Program-made: the position numbers and the translations under genes
Part shown: one piece after another, positions 7,067 to 11,958 of the stretch
Position numbering within the stretch: the first letter of the stretch is position 1
How the letters are laid out: each line of letters starts with the position of its first letter
Source: Catenibacterium sp900764725
GTDB taxonomy: Bacteria; Bacillota_I; Bacilli_A; Erysipelotrichales; Coprobacillaceae
Assembly (NCBI RefSeq): GCF_934754625.1
Contig: NZ_CAKVIU010000065.1
Reading direction: 5' to 3' (one strand)
DNA: 11,958 nucleotides
The notes under the pieces: generated by a model
The model's database searches: none
Told to the model about the DNA's origin: nothing
What the model saw: only the letters and a program-made list of their open reading frames with translations

Positions 7067-7075
7067 GGCATCTTC
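7042..7075 (-). terminator. Terminator of the TetR gene, embedded in the aminotransferase 3' end
   Basis: The 9-bp stem GAAGATGCC (7048-7056) / GGCATCTTC (7067-7075) has a 10-nt loop holding the stop codons of both convergent genes. Only the minus strand has a U-tract after it (TTTTTC), so it should end the TetR transcript. In the plus direction GGTGCAC follows, so at best it is a weak terminator or a 3' stabilising hairpin there. Confidence 0.65.
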
Positions 7076-7593
7076 GGTGCACTTTCACTAATCATCTTGG
7101 CAACTTCCTGTGCAGAAACTAGTTTACCTGTCTTTTCCCAATTAATAAATGTATTGAGCAAAGCACCTGCATAGTAATACGCACGATAAATCATATCTTT
7201 ATGATCAGAGTAGAGTTCTACCATAAAATGATTAACCGCATTCACTAAAACAGAATAAAGACCCTGTCTTTCCATGATAATAAAAAATGTAGCATACTGA
7301 TCAAAAAATTCTATTGAAAACAGAATATGTGAATATTCCATAAAACGTTCTCCTTTAGGACGTTTTTTATGTTCCCCAAGATATTGGATAATAATCTCAC
7401 GTAGATAGTCTTCTATCGCATTCACCTTAGAATCATAATAATGATAATAAGTCATACGTGAAATACCAGCCTTTTTCGCTATCTGACTTACTGTAATCTT
7501 ATCTAGAGGTTCTCTCTTCATAAGCTCTACAATAGCCTCTCCTATACACATTCTTGTAAACCTATTTCTTTGTGTTTTCTTATTTACGTCCAT
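7063..7593 (-). CDS. TetR/AcrR-family transcriptional regulator
   Basis: The ATG at 7593 is preferred over an in-frame GTG at 7602 because AGAGGTG lies about 8 nt before it; the product is then 176 residues. The N-terminal helix-turn-helix (about 29-56) has the TetR pattern DKITVSQIAKKAGISRMTYYHYYDSK split over helix 2 and the recognition helix. The C-terminal half, with YYYAGALLNTFINWEKTGK (about 139-157), resembles the DhaS-type TetR C-terminal domain. It is divergent from degV, and both promoters share one 13-bp palindrome, so autoregulation plus repression of degV is the simplest reading. The inducer is unknown; because DegV binds fatty acids, an acyl ligand is possible. Confidence 0.9.
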   Translation of the reverse strand: MDVNKKTQRNRFTRMCIGEAIVELMKREPLDKITVSQIAKKAGISRMTYYHYYDSKVNAIEDYLREIIIQYLGEHKKRPKGERFMEYSHILFSIEFFDQYATFFIIMERQGLYSVLVNAVNHFMVELYSDHKDMIYRAYYYAGALLNTFINWEKTGKLVSAQEVAKMISESAPKMP

Positions 7594-7640
7594 AAACTGC
7601 ACCTCTGAACAAATTTTTTACATAAACTTTCTCTTTGTAA

Positions 7641-7670
7641 ATTGTATCATTTCATAATATGAACTACAAT
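7641..7670. promoter_or_regulatory. Face-to-face tetR/degV promoters with central palindrome
   Basis: Rightward (degV): -35 TTGTAT (7642-7647), 17-bp spacer, -10 TACAAT (7665-7670). Leftward (tetR): -35 TTGTAG (7669-7664), 17-bp spacer, -10 TACAAT (7646-7641). The -10 of each overlaps the -35 of the other. The common spacer holds the perfect palindrome TTCATA-A-TATGAA (7651-7663). An additional inverted repeat, TTTACA (7617-7622) / TGTAAA (7636-7641), lies next to it on the tetR side. Confidence 0.65.
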
Positions 7671-7695
7671 AGTATTGATAGGGAGGTTTTTTCGC

Positions 7696-8526
7696 ATGAA
7701 AAGAAAAATTGTAGCTGACTCATCTTGTGATATGTGGGAATTAAATGGCGTTGATTTTGCGGTAGCACCGATCACTATTTCTACTGATAATAAGCACTAT
7801 GTAGATAATCAGGAACTAGATGTTCATTTAATGTCTGAAGAGCTTGCAAGCTATAAAGGTACATCACATACTGCATGTCCAAGTGTTGGGTCTTGGTTAG
7901 ATTGTTATGAAGGGTATGACGAAGTTTTTGTAATCACTTTAACTGGTACTATGTCAGGAACATATAATTCTGCCATGACAGCTAAAGGTATTTATGAAGA
8001 AGAAAATGAGAATGTGAAGGTACATGTATTTGATAGTTTATCTACAGGTCCTGAAATGAGATTACTTATTGAAAAGTTAAAAGAAATGATCGAAGAAGAT
8101 CTATCATTTGAAGAAATTGTAGAAAAAGGACAGGACTACTTAAAACATACTAGATTATTCTTCGCATTAAAATCATTACATAACTTTGCGATGAATGGGC
8201 GTGTAAGTAAAGCAATTGCTTCTGCGATTGGTGTATTAAATATTTCTATTTTCGCAACTGCAAGCGAAGAAGGTACTATTCAGCAGATCAGTAAATGTCG
8301 TGGTGAAAAGAAGGTTGTAAAGTCTATGATCGAACACCTTGAAAATGCAGGTTACCATGGTGGTAAAGTACGTATCTCACATGCAGATAATTTAAAGCTT
8401 GCACATAATGTAAGAGATAAGATTTTAGAACTTTATCCTAATGCCGATATTATTGTATATCCAATGGGTGGTCTATGTACTTATTATGCTGAAATAGGTG
8501 GACTACTTGTAGGGTGTGAATGTTAA
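7696..8526 (+). CDS. DegV-family fatty-acid-binding protein
   Basis: The ATG at 7696 is chosen because GGGAGG lies about 9 nt upstream; an in-frame TTG at 7675 would overlap the predicted transcription start. The 276-residue product starts with KIVADSSCD, the usual DegV opening, followed by SHTACPSVGSW (57-67), ITLTGTMSGTYNSA (80-93), VFDSLSTGPE (111-120), LKSLHNFAMNGRVSK (158-172) and the C-terminal YPMGGL (255-260). In Firmicutes, DegV/FakB proteins hold an exogenous fatty acid and present it to the kinase FakA for phosphorylation and entry into phospholipids. The lipid-binding Ser/Thr region (TACPSVGS) is present. It is a single-gene unit with its own terminator, divergent from a TetR regulator. 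Confidence 0.9.
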   Translation: MKRKIVADSSCDMWELNGVDFAVAPITISTDNKHYVDNQELDVHLMSEELASYKGTSHTACPSVGSWLDCYEGYDEVFVITLTGTMSGTYNSAMTAKGIYEEENENVKVHVFDSLSTGPEMRLLIEKLKEMIEEDLSFEEIVEKGQDYLKHTRLFFALKSLHNFAMNGRVSKAIASAIGVLNISIFATASEEGTIQQISKCRGEKKVVKSMIEHLENAGYHGGKVRISHADNLKLAHNVRDKILELYPNADIIVYPMGGLCTYYAEIGGLLVGCEC

Positions 8527-8550
8527 ACCAGTTGAGAAACTGGTTTTTTT
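8525..8550 (+). terminator. Terminator of degV
   Basis: The 9-bp stem AAACCAGTT (8525-8533) / AACTGGTTT (8538-8546) has loop GAGA and is followed by more T. It starts in the degV stop codon (8524-8526). Confidence 0.88.
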
Positions 8551-8563
8551 CATATCGAAAATG

Positions 8564-8569
8564 TATAAT
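8564..8569 (+). promoter_or_regulatory. Probable -10 of the CHR transporter pair
   Basis: A perfect TATAAT follows the degV terminator and would place the start near 8576, shortly before the AAAGGTG site. The -35 region falls in the T-rich arm of the terminator (TGGTTT, 8541-8546, spacer 17) and is poor. Confidence 0.45.
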
Positions 8570-8593
8570 ACAGGACATAGAAAGGTGAATACT

Positions 8594-9142
8594 TTGAAGA
8601 ATAAATTAGTAAAACTCTTCTTTTCTACTCTTTACTTAAGTGCATTTACTTTTGGTGGAGGATATGTCATTGTCTCTTTAATGAAGAAGAAGTTTGTGGA
8701 TGAATATCACTGGATAGATGAAGATGAGATGTTAGATCTAGTAGCTATAGCACAGAGTGCACCAGGACCTATTGCGGTCAATGGGGCTATTGTAGTGGGA
8801 TATAAGATGGCAGGACTACTGGGTATATTCATCTCAGTACTTGCGACCATTATTCCTCCCTTTGTGATCATATCTGTTATTTCTGTCTTTTATGAAATAT
8901 TTAAGACGAATTTAATTGTATCTTTGATGTTAGAAGGTATGCAGGCCGGTGTGGGTGCAGTGATTGCATCAGTATGCTTTACTATGGGGAGTGGGTTACT
9001 CAAAGAAAAGAATAAACTTTATCCTGTTATTATGATTGGTGCTTTTGTCGCTAACTATATATTTAATATCAATGTCATGATCGTGATTATTATCTGTATC
9101 ATGATTGGATTACTTTATTCTATGAAAGGAGCACAGTCATGA
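8594..9142 (+). CDS. CHR-family transporter, short subunit 1
   Basis: A TTG at 8594 is the best start: AAAGGTG sits about 6 nt upstream, and the 182-residue product then matches its 181-residue partner. Longer in-frame starts reach back through the degV terminator and are not credible. The protein is a half-size CHR (chromate ion transporter) domain with FTFGGGYVIVSLM (18-30), EMLDLVAIAQSAPGPIAVN (45-63) and several hydrophobic segments (about 73-100, 108-133, 143-175). Half-size CHR proteins come as gene pairs whose products are thought to work together with opposite topology. Chromate efflux is proven only for some members, so the natural substrate here is uncertain. It is translationally coupled to the next gene by an ATGA overlap. 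Confidence 0.85.
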   Translation: MKNKLVKLFFSTLYLSAFTFGGGYVIVSLMKKKFVDEYHWIDEDEMLDLVAIAQSAPGPIAVNGAIVVGYKMAGLLGIFISVLATIIPPFVIISVISVFYEIFKTNLIVSLMLEGMQAGVGAVIASVCFTMGSGLLKEKNKLYPVIMIGAFVANYIFNINVMIVIIICIMIGLLYSMKGAQS

Positions 9143-9684
9143 TCTATTTACAGCTATTCTTAAGTTTCTTGCAGGTCGGTGCATTTAGTTTTGGTGGTGG
9201 CTATGCCGCCATGCCACTTATTAAACAGCAGGTCATTACAACCCATCATTGGTTATCTGTCTCTGAATTTACTGATCTCATCTCTATTTCACAGATGACA
9301 CCTGGTCCTATCGCAATCAATTCTGCGACTTTCGTAGGAATCAAGATTGCCGGTATTCCTGGGGCTATTTGTGCTACTATTGGCTGTGTATTACCATCAT
9401 GCATTATTGTAGGAATCATCAGTTATTTCTATATCAAATATCGACATATGGATAAATTACAAAATGTCTTAAAGATGTTAAGACCAGCAGTTGTCGCATT
9501 AATTGCGACTGCCGGTGTCTCTATTCTTACAACTGCCTTCTTTGGTGAAAGCTTCAATACATTTAAGATTCATCTTGTAGTCATATTTACTCTATGTGTT
9601 ATCTTACTCACTAAGTATAAGTGGGATCCTATTCTTGTCATGATCCTTGCAGGAGTTATGAATACAATCTACTATTTCATCTAA
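9139..9684 (+). CDS. CHR-family transporter, short subunit 2
   Basis: A 181-residue integral membrane protein homologous to the gene before it. It shows VGAFSFGGGYAAMPLI (13-28), FTDLISISQMTPGPIAINSA (44-63), GIKIAGIPGA (67-76) and hydrophobic stretches at about 76-98, 115-135, 145-158 and 165-181. The motif order FGGGY then PGPIA is typical of the CHR domain. Its ATG lies inside the stop codon of subunit 1, so the two are made together and probably form a heteromeric carrier. No chrB-type regulator or other metal-resistance gene is nearby, which weakens a chromate-resistance reading. The stop codon runs into a bidirectional terminator. Confidence 0.88.
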   Translation: MIYLQLFLSFLQVGAFSFGGGYAAMPLIKQQVITTHHWLSVSEFTDLISISQMTPGPIAINSATFVGIKIAGIPGAICATIGCVLPSCIIVGIISYFYIKYRHMDKLQNVLKMLRPAVVALIATAGVSILTTAFFGESFNTFKIHLVVIFTLCVILLTKYKWDPILVMILAGVMNTIYYFI

Positions 9685-9707
9685 AAAAGCCTCAAAGAGG
9701 CTTTTTT
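9683..9707. terminator. Bidirectional terminator between CHR pair and sirtuin operon
   Basis: The 11-bp stem AAAAAAGCCTC (9683-9693) / GAGGCTTTTTT (9697-9707) with a 3-nt loop has T runs on both strands. It overlaps the stop codons of both convergent genes (9682-9684 and 9706-9708), which are only 21 bp apart. Confidence 0.92.
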
Positions 9708-10563
9708 AAAGTTGACTGATGATATCTCCAATATCATCATCAATACAAATAGATTGTGAACTGATTTCAGGTGAACATGATGCATATCCTTTATTTATAG
9801 ATACATAAGTTGCTTCTGGGTTATTGGCTGTCATTTGCCAGAATGGGTATTTAATAATTACAGGCGTATTATATCCTACACCTAATTCTAAAAAGAGAAT
9901 CTTTTTATTTACTCTCGTACGTAGGAATTCTGTATATCTCTCTTTCGCAAGATGCCATCCTTCATCTTCCACAAAAGTATCATCACAACGCAAGTTCATA
10001 GTAAGTGGTTTACCACAATGAGGACAGATAGGTATAAGTTTTGTAGGTATTTTCATATCCTTCTGTTTTTGTATCATCTCTTCAATGATTGATTCATTGT
10101 CATATGTTTCCTGAGTACATGGTTCACTACATTGGAATAATCCATAATCACCCTGTGTATAGAATAATCTCTGTTTATCAAAACCAGCTTTTTGAAAACA
10201 ATGATCTACATTAGTAGTAATCACAAAGTAATCTTTCTCTTTCACAAGTTCAAAAAGCTTATTATATACATCCTTAGGAGGTTCCATATAACGATTAATA
10301 TAAATATAACGACTCCAATAAGCCCAATGTTCTTCTAGACTATCAAAGGGATAAAATCCTCCAGAATACATATCAGTAAAGCCATATTTATGAATAAAAT
10401 CAGAAAAATACTGATTAAAACGTGGACCACTATATTCAAAACCTGCAGAAGTAGATAAACCAGCCCCTGCACCTATCACAATACAATCAGCATCATTTAT
10501 AAGTTCTTTAAGCTGATTTAAGTAATTCTTGGTAGATGTTTTTGTCACTGTCTTTAAACACAT
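9706..10563 (-). CDS. M-class sirtuin (SirTM), probable protein ADP-ribosyltransferase
   Basis: A 285-residue sirtuin-fold protein. It has the NAD-binding GAGAGLSTSAG (31-41), FEYSGPRF (42-49), TTNVD (116-120, with Asn118 and Asp120), and a zinc ribbon with Cys145, Cys149, Cys180 and Cys183. The residue that is the catalytic His of deacetylase sirtuins (in LHG) is Gln137 in TQGDYG. That change, and the macrodomain neighbour, are hallmarks of SirTM enzymes, which mono-ADP-ribosylate proteins instead of deacylating them. In the studied Staphylococcus and Streptococcus systems the target is a lipoylated GcvH-like protein; no such gene is in this window, so the target is unknown. The ATG at 10563 has AAGGTGA about 7 nt upstream and lies 56 bp inside the macrodomain gene, in the +1 frame relative to it. 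It is the last gene of the operon. Confidence 0.9.
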   Translation of the reverse strand: MCLKTVTKTSTKNYLNQLKELINDADCIVIGAGAGLSTSAGFEYSGPRFNQYFSDFIHKYGFTDMYSGGFYPFDSLEEHWAYWSRYIYINRYMEPPKDVYNKLFELVKEKDYFVITTNVDHCFQKAGFDKQRLFYTQGDYGLFQCSEPCTQETYDNESIIEEMIQKQKDMKIPTKLIPICPHCGKPLTMNLRCDDTFVEDEGWHLAKERYTEFLRTRVNKKILFLELGVGYNTPVIIKYPFWQMTANNPEATYVSINKGYASCSPEISSQSICIDDDIGDIISQL

Positions 10564-11275
10564 TGAATATCACCTTCACTTTACTTTTTGTTTCTTCTTT
10601 ATATTCTTTTACTGTTTGAATCGCAATTTGTGCTGCTTCATAAGGAGGAAAATGGAATTCACCTGTAGATATACAACAGAATGCGATACTTTCTAAATGA
10701 TAACTCTCTGCAAGTTTTAAACATGATAAATAACATGATTTCAAAGCATCACAATCTTTCTGTGTAAGAGAGTATGCGACAATAGGTCCTACTGTATGAA
10801 TTACATAGGAACAAGGGAGATTATAAGCCGGTGTGATTTTCGCCTTGCCTGTTTGTTCAATATCTCCATGCATTATTTCAGCACACTTATTTCGCAACTG
10901 AATACCTGCATATGTATGAATCGCATTATCAATACAGCCATGATTTGGACAGAAACAACCTAACATCTGAGAATTCGCTGCATTCACAATTGCATCACAT
11001 TCAAGTGTTGTGATATCTCCCTGCCAAATATAAAGATCAGGCTGTACTTCTTCTAAATTTGAAAGAGTCGTTATTCCCTTCTCTTTCAACTCTTCCTGTA
11101 AATAATCATTTTGAATATCTATAAATTCCTTTGATACAGTATCAGGCATACGTACATTCATTAATCCTCTTAATAATCTTTTCTGATTATATGTATCCTG
11201 AGGTATATCAGTAGTTTCGTTTCTTTCATTAAGTAAGTAATCAATCAAATACAGTCTTCTTTCTAACTGATTCAT
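10508..11275 (-). CDS. Zinc-containing macrodomain ADP-ribosyl hydrolase (Zn-Macro)
   Basis: The ATG at 11275 overlaps the upstream stop codon as ATGA, with AAAGGCGGT about 10 nt before it; the longer reading from 11302 adds nine residues within the preceding gene and is less likely. The 255-residue product has a helical N-terminal extension (1-75), typical of this subclass, then a macrodomain: WQGDITTLECDAIVNAAN (84-101), GCFCPNHGCIDNAIHTYAG (106-124), YVIHTVGP (157-164), IAFCCISTGEFHFP (197-210) and AAQIAIQTV (214-222). Cys107, His112 and Cys114 are the likely catalytic zinc ligands; Cys109 is an extra cysteine. Zn-macrodomains linked to SirTM remove ADP-ribose from the SirTM target, so this should be the eraser to the downstream writer. 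Confidence 0.92.
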   Translation of the reverse strand: MNQLERRLYLIDYLLNERNETTDIPQDTYNQKRLLRGLMNVRMPDTVSKEFIDIQNDYLQEELKEKGITTLSNLEEVQPDLYIWQGDITTLECDAIVNAANSQMLGCFCPNHGCIDNAIHTYAGIQLRNKCAEIMHGDIEQTGKAKITPAYNLPCSYVIHTVGPIVAYSLTQKDCDALKSCYLSCLKLAESYHLESIAFCCISTGEFHFPPYEAAQIAIQTVKEYKEETKSKVKVIFNVFKDSDKNIYQELLKSA

Positions 11276-11880
11276 AATTTTTCTACCGCCTTTACAGGAC
11301 AATTCTCATAACATGCACCACAATGGAGACAATGTTCCTGCTGGATAGAATAAGGTTGTCCTTCTTTAATACACTTTTGTGGACAACTTCTTAAGCATGT
11401 ACCACATCCAATACATGATTCTGTAATATGATATCCTTTTTTCTCTATTTCCTGTCCTACTGTATATGTTTCTCTAAAAATTGGCTTTACACCTAGATTA
11501 AAGTACTCTACTGTAAACTCCTTGATTTCAAACACAATACCAATCTTTCTTGTATCACCTGGATAAACATTCGCAAGATATGGCTGTTCATCAAAAATCT
11601 GATTGATTTTCTCTTCCTGCTTTTCTTGTGCACAAGCAACAGCTTTTCCAGATAAACGAATCATTTCTTTAAAACGTGTATATGCAAGAATCTGAACTCT
11701 TCCATCAGATAAAAGTTCATCACAGAACGCTTTACCTCTTGCAGTAAAGAAAGTAAGTGAACTCTCTTCAAAATGAATTGCGCTAATACATCTTATCTGG
11801 GGTGCCCCGTGAAGGTCTACTGTAGCGAATGAAAGAACACCACATAATTTTAATTTTTCTAGACATGTTTCAATATTCAT
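11272..11880 (-). CDS. Flavin split-barrel protein fused to a 2[4Fe-4S] ferredoxin domain
   Basis: The ATG at 11880 is chosen because GGAG lies 6 nt before it; upstream in-frame starts (ATG 11892, GTG 11919) lie in or beside the GC-rich hairpin with no proper site. The 202-residue product has an N-terminal pyridoxamine-phosphate-oxidase-like FMN-binding split barrel (about 1-135: GVLSFATVDLHGAPQIRCIS, LTFFTARGKAFCDEL, VQILAYTR). The C-terminal ferredoxin module has Cys156, Cys159, Cys162, Cys166 and Cys184, Cys187, Cys190, Cys194 (two CxxCxxCxxxCP motifs, for two 4Fe-4S clusters). Such fusions are probably small flavin/iron-sulfur oxidoreductases or electron carriers; the substrate is unknown. 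It leads the macrodomain-sirtuin operon and is coupled to the macrodomain by ATGA. Known SirTM operons often carry flavin oxidoreductases, so a redox-stress role is plausible. Confidence 0.85.
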   Translation of the reverse strand: MNIETCLEKLKLCGVLSFATVDLHGAPQIRCISAIHFEESSLTFFTARGKAFCDELLSDGRVQILAYTRFKEMIRLSGKAVACAQEKQEEKINQIFDEQPYLANVYPGDTRKIGIVFEIKEFTVEYFNLGVKPIFRETYTVGQEIEKKGYHITESCIGCGTCLRSCPQKCIKEGQPYSIQQEHCLHCGACYENCPVKAVEKL

Positions 11881-11896
11881 TTTTTTCTCCATTTCC

Positions 11897-11915
11897 CCGC
11901 GCCTTCGTTGCGCGG
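11897..11915 (-). promoter_or_regulatory. GC-rich stem-loop at the 5' end of the sirtuin operon transcript
   Basis: A perfect 6-bp stem CCGCGC (11897-11902) / GCGCGG (11910-11915) with a 7-nt loop lies 16 nt before the first start codon, directly upstream of the ribosome binding site. All twelve stem bases are G or C in an otherwise AT-rich intergenic region. It could stabilise the mRNA 5' end, modulate initiation, or be a DNA operator at the start point. Confidence 0.5.
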
Positions 11916-11920
11916 ACACA

Positions 11921-11948
11921 AATATATAATCAAACTCAAATCCACCAA
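11921..11948 (-). promoter_or_regulatory. Probable promoter of the flavin/macrodomain/sirtuin operon
   Basis: On the minus strand a -35-like TTGGTG (11948-11943), 16-bp spacer and -10 TATATT (11926-11921) are present, giving a start near 11914 at the edge of the GC-rich stem-loop. The -35 is weak. The window ends 10 bp upstream, so transcription from further upstream cannot be excluded. Confidence 0.4.
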
Positions 11949-11958
11949 AACTCTAGTG

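Noticed and set aside
7661..7670. GAACTACAAT upstream of degV, which also occurs in the SUMF1-like gene's regulator box
   Set aside because: Only 10 bp match, the second heptamer is missing, and the sequence is accounted for by the degV -10 and the palindrome arm.
10515..10565. Programmed frameshift producing a macrodomain-sirtuin fusion
   Set aside because: A +1 shift is required, no X-XXY-YYZ type slippery site fits the macrodomain frame, and the sirtuin has its own ribosome binding site.

Overview
The window is AT-rich and gene-dense, with strong AGGAGG-type ribosome binding sites, ATGA start/stop overlaps (so TGA is a stop) and short hairpin plus U-tract terminators. This fits a low-GC Firmicute, and the gene set (DegV, DhaS-like TetR, split CHR transporter, Zn-macrodomain/SirTM pair) would suit a gut Erysipelotrichia or Clostridia member. 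The taxon is an inference; no rRNA or other marker is present.

Layout, left to right. At the left edge a good leftward promoter (98-126) faces out of the window and may drive a gene of which only about 19 codons are visible. Next comes a leftward cell-surface block: a secreted FGE-sulfatase (SUMF1-fold) protein with two FN3-like domains (217-1797), a membrane-tethered alpha/beta hydrolase (1922-2926), and a two-component system (histidine kinase 2952-4118, OmpR-type response regulator 4115-4789). The regulator, kinase and hydrolase form one operon. The SUMF1-like gene has its own promoter. Both promoters carry an almost identical 20-bp box placed 7 bp upstream of the -10, which suggests that the regulator controls its own operon and the SUMF1-like gene. 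A leftward PHP-domain phosphoesterase gene (4896-5771) follows. It is divergent from a rightward class I/II aminotransferase (5903-7066), whose stop overlaps that of a convergent TetR regulator (7063-7593). The TetR gene is divergent from degV (7696-8526); the two promoters lie on the same 30 bp in opposite directions, with a perfect 13-bp palindrome in the shared spacer. After the degV terminator comes a rightward pair of half-size CHR (chromate-type) transporter subunits (8594-9142 and 9139-9684), ended by a bidirectional terminator.

The right end is a leftward operon reading into the window from about 11914: a flavin split-barrel/2[4Fe-4S] protein (11272-11880), a zinc-containing macrodomain ADP-ribosyl hydrolase (10508-11275) and an M-class sirtuin (9706-10563). 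Macrodomain plus SirTM is the known core of a reversible protein ADP-ribosylation system linked to redox stress. Here its immediate operon partner is a flavin/ferredoxin-like protein, and no GcvH-L or LplA2 gene is visible in the window. A GC-rich stem-loop lies at the predicted 5' end of this transcript.

No rRNA, tRNA, CRISPR array, insertion sequence or prophage gene was recognised. No gene-free stretch exceeds 300 bases.
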